Positions 24,530-33,866 of a stretch of 64,000 bases of DNA are shown piece by piece. Position 1 is the first letter of the stretch. Each line of letters starts with the position of its first letter. The position numbers and the translations under genes are program-made. The stretch spans positions 198,276 to 262,275 of the forward strand of contig NZ_CAJPRT010000001.1 in assembly GCF_905373215.1 (NCBI RefSeq), in the 5' to 3' direction. The DNA comes from an uncultured Campylobacter sp. (lineage in GTDB: Bacteria > Campylobacterota > Campylobacteria > Campylobacterales > Campylobacteraceae). The notes below the pieces were generated by a model. It had not been told where the DNA came from, made no database searches, and saw nothing but the letters and a program-made list of their open reading frames with translations.

Positions 24530-26419
24530 TTGAAAACACTAAAGCAATTTTTTGAAATTCTACGTCCGCACTGGTTCGGCAAGGGCGCGGCGAAGCTGTG
24601 GGCACTGCTGCTGCTCGCGCTTGGTTTTAGCCTCGCTATCATCAAGATTAGCGTGCTGATGAACGCGTGGGACAAGCGCTTTTACGACGCGCTAAGCGAG
24701 CTTAAAGGCGAGCTCATTCCCGCGCTCGTGGGCGAGTTTTTGCTCTACACGGCGCTCATCGTGCTTTTCATCGTCTGCGGTAGCTGGCTTCGCAAACTAC
24801 TCGTAATCGTCTGGCGCGAGCGGCTAAGCGCGATGATGGAGCGCAAATGGCTACATAACGCAAACTTCTACCGCACGAGCCTTGATGGAAATTTTAGCGC
24901 CAGGGGCGGATCAAATTTAGAAAAATCAAGCGACGCGAATTTAAACGAGCGCGCAGAGTGTTCCGCAGCCGAGGCAGACAGCGCGGCTTTACATAAAGAC
25001 TCAAAGGGGCTTGAAATTTTACCGAGCGCGGCGAAGCAAAATACAGCAGAGCAAAGCGGCGCAAGCGAGAAAAAAATTTCATCTAAAACTCGCGCAGATC
25101 GTGAAATTTCAAAAACGATCGCAAAGCTAGACAACCCCGATCAGCGTATCGCCGAGGACAGCCTACTGCTCGTGCAAAAAAGCGTCGATCTCGTAAAATC
25201 GCTCGTCTATAATCTCGCCAAGCTCATCGCCTTCGTCGCGATCTTGTGGCAGGTCTCGAAGGTGCTGAAATTTGAAATTTTCGGCATGCGCTTTGAGATC
25301 GAGGGCTTTTTGCTCTACGTCGCGCTCCTTTATACGCTGCTTTGCTCGCTGATTACGCATCTCATCGGACGCAGGCTTAGGGGGCTAAATTTTGCTAAGC
25401 AGCGCGCTGAAGCCGATTACCGCTCGGATCTGCTGCTCGTGCGCGAAAACGCAGAAGCCGTAGCCTTTATGCGCGGAGAGGATGCCGAGCGCGGCCGCTT
25501 CCGCGCGAGCTTCAGCAAGATCATGAGAAATTGGCGCAGCATTATGAATACGGAATTTCGCCTCGAATGCTTTTCGGCAAGCTACCTAAAAATCACGAAT
25601 TTAATCCCGATCTTTGCCTGCTTGCCGCTGTATTTGTCGCGTGCGATGAGCTTCGGCGATATGATGCAGGCGCGCTCGGCGTTTTACAGCGTACAGGACG
25701 GATTTGCGTGGTTTATGGACTATTATAAGCAGATCATGGAGTGGGCGGCGAGCGTGCAGAGGATCTATGAGTTCATCGCGCGCATGGATGGCGAGAGTGC
25801 AAATCTGCGTGCTTGCGTCAAACAAAGCGACGAAAATTCTGCACGTTGCGAGGGCTTGTCGGTCTTCACGCCTGCGGGCGAGCCGCTGATCGAGGATCTA
25901 CGCTTCGAGCTTGCACCTGCGCAGTTTATAATACTACGAGGCAAGAGCGGCGCGGGCAAAAGCACGGCTCTGCGCTACGTCGCGGGTCTTTGGAGATACG
26001 GTCGCGGGGAGATTAGCCTGCCGCGCACGGGCGTGATGTTTATCCCACAAAAGCCCTATCTAGCGCCGCTTAGCCTAAAAGAGCTTATCGCTTATCCACA
26101 GCCGCCGTGCGCAGACGACGCGGAATTTTTAGAAATTTTACGCAGCGTAGGGCTTGAGAAATTTGCTCGCATGCTAAACTCGCGCGCCGATTACGTTAAA
26201 ATTTTAAGCGGCGGGGAGGCGCAGCGGCTTAGTTTCGCACGTATTCATTACCACAAACCGACCTTCGTTTTTGCCGATGAGATCACGTCCGCGCTTGATC
26301 TCGTCTCGGCGCGCGAGCTGCTACTGGGTCTGCGCGCGGATCTGCCTAGCCTCGGCATGCTAGCAATCGTGCATCAAGCGGGGCTTGAGGACATATTCGA
26401 GCGGACGATAGAGCTTTAA
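24530..26419 (+). CDS. SbmA/YddA-type ABC transporter, fused permease and ATPase
   Basis: 629 residues. The N-terminal membrane domain has the family signature (VLMNAWDKRFYDALSELK; DNPDQRIAED) and several helices. The C-terminal ATPase has Walker A RGKSGAGKSTALRYVAG, Q-loop FIPQKPYL, signature LSGGEAQRLSFARI and Walker B FVFADEITSALD. An 80-residue hydrophilic insert (about residues 118-198, rich in Ser, Ala, Glu and Lys) splits the membrane domain between NFYRTSLDG and KLDNPDQR, where relatives run on directly. The start is TTG 24530 with AAAGAGA in front. Relatives move peptides, siderophores or cobalamin; direction and substrate are unknown, and the receptor upstream hints at siderophore handling. 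Confidence 0.85.
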   Translation: MKTLKQFFEILRPHWFGKGAAKLWALLLLALGFSLAIIKISVLMNAWDKRFYDALSELKGELIPALVGEFLLYTALIVLFIVCGSWLRKLLVIVWRERLSAMMERKWLHNANFYRTSLDGNFSARGGSNLEKSSDANLNERAECSAAEADSAALHKDSKGLEILPSAAKQNTAEQSGASEKKISSKTRADREISKTIAKLDNPDQRIAEDSLLLVQKSVDLVKSLVYNLAKLIAFVAILWQVSKVLKFEIFGMRFEIEGFLLYVALLYTLLCSLITHLIGRRLRGLNFAKQRAEADYRSDLLLVRENAEAVAFMRGEDAERGRFRASFSKIMRNWRSIMNTEFRLECFSASYLKITNLIPIFACLPLYLSRAMSFGDMMQARSAFYSVQDGFAWFMDYYKQIMEWAASVQRIYEFIARMDGESANLRACVKQSDENSARCEGLSVFTPAGEPLIEDLRFELAPAQFIILRGKSGAGKSTALRYVAGLWRYGRGEISLPRTGVMFIPQKPYLAPLSLKELIAYPQPPCADDAEFLEILRSVGLEKFARMLNSRADYVKILSGGEAQRLSFARIHYHKPTFVFADEITSALDLVSARELLLGLRADLPSLGMLAIVHQAGLEDIFERTIEL

Positions 26420-27232
26420 ATTTTATCGTTTAAATTTCTCGCCGCAGGAATTTCGCCTTTAAATTCATATCTTTTTAAATCCAGATTTATTAAAATTACT
26501 CATTTATATTAAGCGGCGATAAAATTTAGCCTAGACGCTAAGTGCTCGCATACATGGGCATCAGCACCCACGCGGCTAGGCACTTGCACGCAGTCGGTGG
26601 CATAGCGCCGCCATAGGTAAGTATTTGCGGCGCAACGAGTAGCTCGGAAGTCGGTCGGCAGTGCGCGATCGCGGTTCTGTACGGAAATTTAAGCTGATAA
26701 AATTTAAACGCGAGATAGTCTGCTCAATACGGGGCGTCGCGATAAAATTTTAAGCTACGCGGCGATCTGTAACGTAGCAGTGCGCCAAATGAGAAGGCTA
26801 CGTCAGCGGCGCAGATGGCACGCCGTAGTCGAGAAGCGGAACGACAATACGTACCTACTCGGCGCCGTATGACATAACCTTCGCTTGGGCAAATCATCAT
26901 CGTAACGGCGCTACGATCGAAGCGAACAACGCTGCCGCGACGACGGATCGGCAGCACAAAGCGGCGCGGCGTGATTACGGCGACGACAGCATAAAATGCC
27001 GCAATATGGCAACCGCGATTGACAGGATGCGTATGTAGGGAAAGCGCAGTGCAAGTAGCGCAAACGCGCGATACGATGATGGCGACGGAGCGTATAAGTG
27101 AAGCAGCAGTGCGGGCGGCGCAATAACGCCGAGGCAATACGATAGCGGCGACCGACGAGACGTAGCGCCGCCGTAGCGTTCGCGGGCGCTACGCCTAAGC
27201 CGCCAAATTTTAAAACTAAGCAAGGAGATTTG
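26420..27232. other. GC-rich gene-free region with degenerate repeats
   Basis: About 800 bp, GC-richer and with fewer AAATTT words than the rest of the window. From 26950 onward similar blocks recur, opening GCAG(C/T)(A/G)C...GCGGCGC and ending in GGCGAC (near 26951, 27048 and 27107). The block copies are only roughly similar. Long open minus frames exist (26724-27137) but are composed of Arg, Ala and Cys as chance products of GCG-rich DNA. The last 30 bp hold the AAGGAG site for the next gene. Confidence 0.45.
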
Positions 27233-27721
27233 ATGCTTAAGGCGGGGATTGTTTATAAATTTGCGCTCATCGTGCTGCTAGCTTGCGCGCTTTGCATTTT
27301 GGGCTTTTCGGGCGCTTGCTTTGCGCGCGGCGAATACGACGAGGCGTGGATAAGTCTGCATAAGATCGCGGGATTGGGTCTGCTTTGCGTCGCGATTTTG
27401 CATCTAATCATGAGGCGAAAGAAGCTCGTAAAGCTCTGGGGCGAGTTTTTGGACGTGATCTTAAAGCGCAAAAATCCCGGCTTTTGTAATATGGATCGCA
27501 TAATCGGCGCGATCGAGCGCTATAATATCAGAGAAATCGCTGGTAAAATGGGCTTTGAGTCGGACGAGCTCGCTGAGATTTTGAAATCAAACGGCATCAA
27601 GCTTGTAAGCGCAGATCAAGGTCTGCGCGAGCTTGCGAAGTTTAACGACGAAAAAATTTTCTTCATCTTGGTGCTTTTGATCGAGGCAAAATTCGGCAAA
27701 GCGGGCGGATGTAAGGTCTAA
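27233..27721 (+). CDS. membrane protein with HTH-like C-terminal domain, unknown
   Basis: 162 residues from ATG 27233, preceded by AAGGAGATTTG; a TTG one codon earlier is an alternative. Two hydrophobic helices (about 8-28 and 45-62) enclose a short loop; the second contains HKIAGLGLLCVAILHLIMRR, like a DUF4405/cytochrome-b-type helix with two His. The soluble C-terminus (IERYNIREIAGKMGFESDEL; AEILKSNGIKL) has the spacing of a small helix-turn-helix. No family is recognised with confidence. It is convergent with prfA, 12 bp apart. Confidence 0.65.
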   Translation: MLKAGIVYKFALIVLLACALCILGFSGACFARGEYDEAWISLHKIAGLGLLCVAILHLIMRRKKLVKLWGEFLDVILKRKNPGFCNMDRIIGAIERYNIREIAGKMGFESDELAEILKSNGIKLVSADQGLRELAKFNDEKIFFILVLLIEAKFGKAGGCKV

Positions 27722-27733
27722 ATTTTAAAAGGC

Positions 27734-28801
27734 TCAATAGCCCGCGTTTGCGATCGCCTCGGCTTGAGAGTGCGCTATGAGCGGATCGATGATCTCGTCG
27801 AACAAACCGCCCGCCATGATCGCGTCTAGGCGGTAAAGCGTTAAATTTATGCGGTGGTCGCTGATGCGGTTTTGCGGATAGTTGTAGGTACGAATTCGCC
27901 CCGAGCGGTCGCCGGTGCCCACCTGATCCTTGCGATCTTTGCGCTCTTTTTCTAAGCGCTCCTGCTCCTGCATATCGTAAAGGCGCGCCTTCAGCACCTT
28001 CATCGCCGCCTCTTTGTTTTTGTGCTGATCCTTGCCGTCTTGGTTGGTGACGACTAAACCGGTCGGGATGTGAGTGATGCGAACGGCGCTATCGGTGGTA
28101 TTTACGGACTGCCCGCCGTGGCCAGAGCTACGCATAACGTCGATGCGAAGGTCGTTTGGATTGATCTGTATCTCGCTATCCTCGATCTCCGGCATGACGG
28201 CGACGGTGATTGCGGAGGTATGCACCCTGCCCTGACTCTCCGTTTCTGGGACGCGCTGCACGCGGTGGGTGCCGCCTTCAAATTTCAGCCGCGAATACGC
28301 TCCGGCGCCCTTTACGAGCAAGATTGCTTCTTTATAACCGCCGACGCTGCCTTCGCTAGTGCTTACGATCTCGCATTTATATCCGCGAAGATCGGCGTAG
28401 CGTAGATACGCGCCGAGTAGGTCGCCCGCAAACAGCGCCGCTTCGTCGCCGCCTGTACCGGCGCGGATCTCTAAAAAGATATTCTTATCGTCGTTGGGAT
28501 CTTTCGGAAGCAGTAAAATTTTGATTTTTTCTTCGAGCTGCGGTTTTTCGCTCTCTAAGTTTTTAAGCTCCTCTTTGGCTAGTTCGCCGAGATCGGCATC
28601 GCTTAGCAGGGCTTTGTTTTCTTCGATCTGATTTAAAATTTTAAGATACTCGCTAGCCGCCTCTTTGATCGGCTCGATACTGCGCTGCTCCTTAGATAGC
28701 GCTGTCATATTAGCGATATCTGCGGTGACTGCGGGATCGCTAAGCATGCGCGAAAGCTCGTCGTAGCGATCCAAAAAAGGCTTTAGTTTATCGGCTAGCA
28801 T
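27734..28801 (-). CDS. prfA: peptide chain release factor 1
   Basis: 355 residues, the normal RF1 length. It has the catalytic GGQ in RSSGHGGQSVNTTDSAVRIT and the RF1-type codon-recognition region around residues 180-200. RF1 releases peptides at UAA and UAG. It follows rpsT by 24 bp on the same strand, as in other campylobacters, so the two are one transcript. Relevant to the in-frame TAG in the SemiSWEET gene: RF1 is intact here. Confidence 0.97.
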   Translation of the reverse strand: MLADKLKPFLDRYDELSRMLSDPAVTADIANMTALSKEQRSIEPIKEAASEYLKILNQIEENKALLSDADLGELAKEELKNLESEKPQLEEKIKILLLPKDPNDDKNIFLEIRAGTGGDEAALFAGDLLGAYLRYADLRGYKCEIVSTSEGSVGGYKEAILLVKGAGAYSRLKFEGGTHRVQRVPETESQGRVHTSAITVAVMPEIEDSEIQINPNDLRIDVMRSSGHGGQSVNTTDSAVRITHIPTGLVVTNQDGKDQHKNKEAAMKVLKARLYDMQEQERLEKERKDRKDQVGTGDRSGRIRTYNYPQNRISDHRINLTLYRLDAIMAGGLFDEIIDPLIAHSQAEAIANAGY

Positions 28802-28825
28802 TTAAATTTTATGCGTAAGGGGCGC

Positions 28826-29098
28826 TTACGCGGCGGTTTTTAAAGAATTTACAAGTTTGGCTAGGCGGCTTACTTTTCTGCTCGCGGTCTGTTTTTTCAA
28901 AAAGCCCCTGCTTACGAAGCTGTGAAAGCTTTCATTAGCCGTTTTTAGAGCCTGAGTTGCTGCGTCTAGATCCTTGCTCTCGACCGCCTCTCTTACGGCT
29001 TTTGTGATATTTTTTACTCTGGTGCGATAAAATCTATTTCGCTCCGTTCTTTTTATGGTTTGTCTCGCGCGTTTTTCGGCGGATTTGTGATTTGCCAT
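28826..29098 (-). CDS. rpsT: 30S ribosomal protein S20
   Basis: 90 residues, basic, beginning MANHKSAEKRARQTIKRTER and containing ESFHSFVSRGFLKKQTASRK: a typical S20. RBS AAAAGGAAC before ATG. It is divergent from glmM with a 152-bp spacer that must contain both promoters. Confidence 0.97.
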   Translation of the reverse strand: MANHKSAEKRARQTIKRTERNRFYRTRVKNITKAVREAVESKDLDAATQALKTANESFHSFVSRGFLKKQTASRKVSRLAKLVNSLKTAA

Positions 29099-29250
29099 AA
29101 CGTTCCTTTTCGGTTAAATTTGAACCTGCGATTATACGTAAAAAATATTTAATCGACGCTTAATTTAAGTAAAATTTAAATATAGTTTAAATTTATTAAG
29201 ATTAAACTTTTTCTGGTAAAATTTCATGATTTTTATACAAGGATTTGATA

Positions 29251-30591
29251 ATGAAACTTTTCGGGACGGACGGCGTACGAGGCAAAGCGGGAGAATTTTT
29301 GACCGCCGAGCTTGCGATGCGCGTAGCGATGGCAGCGGGAATTTATTTTAGGAAAAATTCCGTTACGAATATGATTTTAGTCGGCAAAGATACCCGCAGA
29401 AGCGGCTATATGATAGAAACAGCGATCGTTGCGGGTCTTACCTCGGTGGGCTACAACGTCCGCCAGATCGGACCGATGCCTACTCCTGCGATCGCATTTC
29501 TCACCGAGGACATGCGCTGCGACGCGGGCATCATGATAAGCGCGAGCCACAATCCATACTATGACAACGGCATTAAATTTTTCAACAGCGAGGGCTTCAA
29601 ACTCGACGAAAAAGAGGAAGCGCAGATCGAAAAAATTTATTTCAGCGACGAACTCATCGCCGAGGCGCGTACAAAAATGATGCAAATAGGCGCTGCAAAG
29701 CGCGTAGACGACGTCATCGGCAGATACATCGTGCATATTAAAAATTCCTTCCCGAAGCAAAAGACGCTACACGGGCTTCGCGTGGTGCTTGATTGCGCAA
29801 ACGGAGCAAGCTACAGGGTCGCGCCTACCGTATTTAATGAACTGGGAGCCGAAACTATCGTCATCGGCGACGAGCCTAACGGCAAAAATATAAATGATGC
29901 TTGCGGCGCACTAAGCCCGCAAAATTTAGCCTCGGAGGTCAAAAGATTACGCGCCGATGTCGGCTTTGCCTTCGACGGGGATGCCGATAGGCTCGTAGTC
30001 GTGGACGAAAACGGCGAGATCATCCACGGCGACGCGCTGCTTGGAATTTTAGCAGTCTATTTGAAAGGAAAAAATCGCTTAGCAGGCAATAAAATGGTAG
30101 CCACAGTGATGAGTAATTCTGCGCTGGAGGATTTTTTAGCTAAACACGACATCGCGCTTCATCGCTGCAATGTAGGCGATAAATTTGTACTTGAGACGAT
30201 GCACGAACTAGGCGCAAATTTTGGCGGCGAGCAGAGCGGGCACGTGATCTTCGGCGATTACGCCAAAACGGGCGACGGCATCGCAAGCGCGCTGCAATTC
30301 GCCGCCTGCATGCTGGATATGAAAAAGAAGGCAAGCGAATTTTCGGGGATGATTAAGCCGTATCCTCAAATTTTACGAAATTTAAAGATCGCGGATAAAA
30401 AGCCGCTTGAGAAATTAAAAGGGCTAAAGGAGCTTGAAGCAAGCCTCAAAGCCGACAAAATCCGCTCGCTCTTTCGCTACTCCGGCACCGAAAACGTTAT
30501 CCGCCTCTTAATCGAGGGCAAAAACGAAAAACTGCTGCAAAAGCGAATGGACGAGGTCGAGAAATTTTTTACCAAAGCCCTAAATGAATAG
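29251..30591 (+). CDS. glmM: phosphoglucosamine mutase
   Basis: 446 residues from ATG 29251 (AAGGATTTGATA in front; the TTG at 29245 is less likely). It converts glucosamine-6-P to glucosamine-1-P for peptidoglycan and LOS precursors. Visible motifs: KLFGTDGVRG at the start, the phosphoserine loop GIMISASHNP with Ser99, metal-binding DGDADR, GGEQSGH, and the C-terminal phosphate loop RYSGTENVIRLLIEG. It is followed by lspA, the same order as in C. jejuni as I recall. Confidence 0.97.
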   Translation: MKLFGTDGVRGKAGEFLTAELAMRVAMAAGIYFRKNSVTNMILVGKDTRRSGYMIETAIVAGLTSVGYNVRQIGPMPTPAIAFLTEDMRCDAGIMISASHNPYYDNGIKFFNSEGFKLDEKEEAQIEKIYFSDELIAEARTKMMQIGAAKRVDDVIGRYIVHIKNSFPKQKTLHGLRVVLDCANGASYRVAPTVFNELGAETIVIGDEPNGKNINDACGALSPQNLASEVKRLRADVGFAFDGDADRLVVVDENGEIIHGDALLGILAVYLKGKNRLAGNKMVATVMSNSALEDFLAKHDIALHRCNVGDKFVLETMHELGANFGGEQSGHVIFGDYAKTGDGIASALQFAACMLDMKKKASEFSGMIKPYPQILRNLKIADKKPLEKLKGLKELEASLKADKIRSLFRYSGTENVIRLLIEGKNEKLLQKRMDEVEKFFTKALNE

Positions 30592-30689
30592 CGATTTTAT
30601 AAAATTTTACAGCGCGGCAAGTTACCCGCTCCACACGAAAAGCACAGGCAAAAAACGCAGGCTTTATATATTTAAATTTGGATTGCAAG

Positions 30690-31151
30690 ATGGCTAAGAC
30701 CTGTATTAAATTTATCCTGCTTTTTGTGGTGATCTTCGCGATCGATCAAGCGATCAAGCTCACATTTTTAAACGGCTTTTCGTGGCAGGGGGAGTTTTTT
30801 TCGCTAGAGCTTACGCTTAACCGCGGCGTTGCGTTTTCGATGTTTGCGTTTTTGGGCGAAAATTTAAAATTTATCCAGATTGCGCTGATCTCAGCGCTTG
30901 CAGCGTATGTATTTTGTCATAAAAAGCTCTTTTGCGAGCACTGGATGCCGTTTGCGCTGATGCTCGCGGGAGGCTGTTCGAACCTGCTCGATCGCTTTAT
31001 TCGCGGCGGCGTTGTGGATTATGTCGCGTGGCATAAATGGTTTGAGTTTGCGGTATTTAATTTTGCCGACGTGATGATAGATCTGGCCGTAGTGATTTTT
31101 ATTTTTCAGGGCTTACGCGCCGCAAAAAAGGAGAAAAATGAAGAGAAATAA
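30690..31151 (+). CDS. lspA: lipoprotein signal peptidase (signal peptidase II)
   Basis: 153 residues from ATG 30690; the frame opens at TTG 30678 but the protein family starts near MAKTCIKFILLFVVIFAIDQ. Four membrane helices and the aspartic-protease dyad: Asp in GGCSNLLDRFIRGGVVDYV and Asp in FNFADVMIDLAV. It cleaves lipoproteins such as the UPF0323 and ankyrin-like ones in this window. Its 3' end overlaps the next gene by 14 bp. Confidence 0.95.
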   Translation: MAKTCIKFILLFVVIFAIDQAIKLTFLNGFSWQGEFFSLELTLNRGVAFSMFAFLGENLKFIQIALISALAAYVFCHKKLFCEHWMPFALMLAGGCSNLLDRFIRGGVVDYVAWHKWFEFAVFNFADVMIDLAVVIFIFQGLRAAKKEKNEEK

Positions 31152-31530
31152 TTACATCGCTTACGCGCTTTGGTTTTTAGGTGCGTTTTCGTGGATCGCA
31201 GCTATGCCGATCGGCGGCGGACTGCATAGAATTTATTGCGGCAAATTTATCAGCGGATTTGCTCAAATCGCGCTATTTTGGCTGGGAAGTTTTACGCTGT
31301 GGTTTTTAGTGGGCTTTTTGTTTTGGGCGATTTGGGGAATTTGGATTTTGCTAGATATATTTTTCGTAGGAATTTGGGTAGAAGATTTAAATGCTTTTGC
31401 AAGCGAGACTGAGGAAGACGACTACGAAGGACGTCTAAAAAAAGTCGATGCGCTCTTTGAGCTGTATCAAAAAGGCGCGATTTCTAAAGAAGAATTCGAG
31501 GCGCGAAAAGAAATTTTAATAAGAGATTAA
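31138..31530 (+). CDS. TM2-domain protein with C-terminal SHOCT motif
   Basis: 130 residues. The first ~85 form a TM2-like pair of helices with the loop GGGLHRIYCGKFISGFAQIA. The last 35 (VDALFELYQKGAISKEEFEA, then RKEIL) are a SHOCT motif, a short oligomerisation helix pair. The start overlaps lspA by 14 bp, implying translational coupling. RBS AAAAGGAG lies inside lspA. Function unknown; it stands between lspA and hemJ. Confidence 0.85.
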   Translation: MKRNNYIAYALWFLGAFSWIAAMPIGGGLHRIYCGKFISGFAQIALFWLGSFTLWFLVGFLFWAIWGIWILLDIFFVGIWVEDLNAFASETEEDDYEGRLKKVDALFELYQKGAISKEEFEARKEILIRD

Positions 31531-31539
31531 GGAGAAAAA

Positions 31540-31980
31540 ATGAGTTACTATTGGTTTAAATTTGTCCATTTTGCGGGCTTTATTTCATGGATGGCGATGC
31601 TGTTTTACATGCCGCGCCTGTATGTTTATCATGCTGAAAATTTAGACAAGCCGGATTTCGTAAAGGTCGTTAAAAAGATGGAGCGGATGCTGTATCACGC
31701 GATTGGCTGGATAGCGATGGCAGTGACGGTTTTTAGCGGCGTGATGCTTATCATTTTAAATCCGGGGCTTATGAAAATGGGGTATTTTCATATAAAATTA
31801 CTAGCCGGAGTTTTGCTAATCTGTTATCATTTGTGGCTGTATTATTATATGTATAAATTTGAAAAAAACCAGTGTCACAGGAGCGGAAAATACTTCCGTG
31901 CGATCAACGAAGGCCCTACGATCATAATGTTTATAATACTTTATGCAATGCTAATAATGCCGAATTTACCGAGCAACTAG
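31540..31980 (+). CDS. hemJ: protoporphyrinogen IX oxidase, HemJ type (UPF0093)
   Basis: 146 residues with four membrane helices. It opens YYWFKFVHFAGFISWMAMLF with the family's conserved His10, and has the conserved YFHIKLLAG and ending GPTIIMFIILYAMLIM. HemJ oxidises protoporphyrinogen in haem synthesis in bacteria lacking HemG/HemY. RBS AAGGAG before ATG. Last gene of the glmM-lspA-TM2-hemJ run. Confidence 0.9.
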   Translation: MSYYWFKFVHFAGFISWMAMLFYMPRLYVYHAENLDKPDFVKVVKKMERMLYHAIGWIAMAVTVFSGVMLIILNPGLMKMGYFHIKLLAGVLLICYHLWLYYYMYKFEKNQCHRSGKYFRAINEGPTIIMFIILYAMLIMPNLPSN

Positions 31981-32044
31981 CCCGTTTTGATAAAAATTTA
32001 ATTAAAATTTGCATAAAATTAGAGCAAAATTTTAAAGGAAGCAT

Positions 32045-33208
32045 GTGCAACATATCATTAAGAAAATTTTATCAAGCGAAAGTAGCGCCGGCGTCATATT
32101 ACTTCTATCCGCGGTTTTTGCGATCATAGCTCAAAACGTAGAATTTTTATCAAAGTATTACGAAGCGTTTTTACATCTAAGCTTCACCATAGGCGTGGGT
32201 TCTGCGAAGCTCGACGAATCGATGCATTTTTTGGTAAACGATGTGCTTATGGCGATATTCTTCTTTGCCATCGGACTTGAGCTCAAGCGCGAAAAAATCG
32301 AAGGACAGCTGCGCCATTTCTCTCAAATTTTACTTCCTAGCTTCGCAGCTCTGGGCGGAGTAATGATGCCCGCAATTATATTTTCGATCATCAACTGGGG
32401 CGATGCCGTCGCGATGAAGGGCTGGGCGATCCCAACGGCGACAGATATAGCCTTTGCTGTGGGCGTGATGGCGCTTTTAGGTAAAAAAATCCCGGCTAGC
32501 CTTAAAATTTTTGTCCTAACGCTTGCGATAATGGACGATCTGTGTGCAATTTTAATCATCGCTTTGTTTTATTCCTCTACCATAAACGCAATCTATCTAG
32601 GCGGTGCAGCTGCCTGTGTCGCAATAATGCTAGCGATGAGCAGACTTGGCGTCGATAAAAAGCTTCCGTTTATCATCGTGGCTGTCGTGCTGTGGGTGAT
32701 GGTACTAAACTCCGGTATCCACGCGACTATCGCAGGAGTGCTTGCGGGCTTTTGTATCCCGCTTAAGACCCGCTCGGGCTCTATGCTAAAGGATATGGAG
32801 CACGGCCTAGCCTACCCCGTAAATTTCTTCATCTTGCCGATCTTTGCCTTTACAAACGCAGGCGTCTCACTAGCGGGCATCAGTCCTAGTTTTCTTTTCG
32901 GTCCGGTGCCGATGGGCATCATGCTCGGACTATTTTTTGGTAAACAGATCGGAATTTTTGCTTTCAGCTGGATCTTAATCAAAGCTAAAATTGCTTACAT
33001 GCCGGAAAATGCGGGCTGGCCGCAGCTTTACGCAGTAGCAATTATCTGTGGTATCGGCTTTACGATGGCGCTTTTCGTCGATGGCCTGGCATACGGCGGC
33101 AGCAATATGTATCATTACACGGACAAGCTTGCGGTATTTTTAGGCTCGATAATTTCCGGGGTAGTGGGATTTTTCGTCGCAAAAGCAGTCGCGGTAAAAC
33201 AAAGCTAA
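32045..33208 (+). CDS. nhaA: Na+/H+ antiporter NhaA
   Basis: 387 residues, usual NhaA length, about 12 membrane helices. It contains the paired ion-binding aspartates in TLAIMDDLCAIL, TATDIAFAVGVMALLGKKIP, and FTNAGVSLAG. Start GTG 32045 with AAAGGAAG in front; an ATG at 32043 is in another frame. It exports Na+ in exchange for protons and contributes to salt and pH tolerance. Confidence 0.95.
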   Translation: MQHIIKKILSSESSAGVILLLSAVFAIIAQNVEFLSKYYEAFLHLSFTIGVGSAKLDESMHFLVNDVLMAIFFFAIGLELKREKIEGQLRHFSQILLPSFAALGGVMMPAIIFSIINWGDAVAMKGWAIPTATDIAFAVGVMALLGKKIPASLKIFVLTLAIMDDLCAILIIALFYSSTINAIYLGGAAACVAIMLAMSRLGVDKKLPFIIVAVVLWVMVLNSGIHATIAGVLAGFCIPLKTRSGSMLKDMEHGLAYPVNFFILPIFAFTNAGVSLAGISPSFLFGPVPMGIMLGLFFGKQIGIFAFSWILIKAKIAYMPENAGWPQLYAVAIICGIGFTMALFVDGLAYGGSNMYHYTDKLAVFLGSIISGVVGFFVAKAVAVKQS

Positions 33209-33338
33209 ATTCCATAAAAAGATTAAAATTTTAAAATTATACGAGCAACACAAAATTCCAAAATTCTAAGAGCGGCTCTAAATTTTAAATTATACGCTAC
33301 AAAATTTAGCTTAAAATTCTGTTTGATCCAAGCGCAGC

Positions 33339-33866
33339 TTAAATCACCAAAATTCCCGCATTTTGCATTAAGTTTAGCGCACATTCGTCGTAGTAGCCGC
33401 GCTCATGATTCGGCGCGTCGTACGTAGCTACCGCACCTCGCGGAACGATGACGTCCTTATCAGCGCCAATTTCATTGAGATAGGTGCGCAAGCTAAGCGC
33501 AAACTGCATCACGCAGATATCGGTGCAACAGCCCGTAATCACAAAGCGATCAAAGCCGTCCAGAATTTTCTTATCCAAATTATGAAAGCCGTTCGTGCTG
33601 CGCTTGAAAGTGACGTTTTGCTCGCTTACGTAGGGCGCAAGCTCCTCGATCACCTCCGCTTCTGGCGAGCCAACTAGACAGTGAACCGGGTAGCGCTTCA
33701 TCTCCAAATCCCGCTCGGCGTGAGTGTCGCAGATGAAATGCACGTTTTTAGCCGCTTCTATCTGTTTAAGCACCGCAGGAGCGATCTTTGCTATGCTAGG
33801 ATCGGCCATCGCGCCGAATTTTACGAAGCCGTTTAGCATATCGATCACAAATACCAAAGTTTTCAT
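33339..33866 (-). CDS. nicotinamidase-like cysteine hydrolase (isochorismatase fold)
   Basis: 175 residues from ATG 33866; TTG one codon earlier is possible. The catalytic triad of the family is visible as Asp9 (VFVIDMLNGF), Lys88 (NVTFKRSTNGF) and Cys118 (TGCCTDICV). DTHAERD supplies metal ligands as in nicotinamidases. Product could be nicotinic acid for NAD salvage, but the family also includes ureidoacrylate and N-carbamoyl amidases. Its start shares one base with the stop of the nitrilase-like gene, with AAGGAG before it, so they are coupled. Confidence 0.85.
   Translation of the reverse strand: MKTLVFVIDMLNGFVKFGAMADPSIAKIAPAVLKQIEAAKNVHFICDTHAERDLEMKRYPVHCLVGSPEAEVIEELAPYVSEQNVTFKRSTNGFHNLDKKILDGFDRFVITGCCTDICVMQFALSLRTYLNEIGADKDVIVPRGAVATYDAPNHERGYYDECALNLMQNAGILVI

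Noticed and set aside
26724..27137. Long minus-strand open frame of 137 codons
   Set aside because: Composition is Arg/Ala/Cys/Ser-rich as expected of GCG-repeat DNA, other minus frames are open too, and there is no ribosome site.
31872..32129. Plus frame overlapping hemJ and nhaA
   Set aside because: Shadow of two real genes; the nhaA GTG start has the ribosome site.
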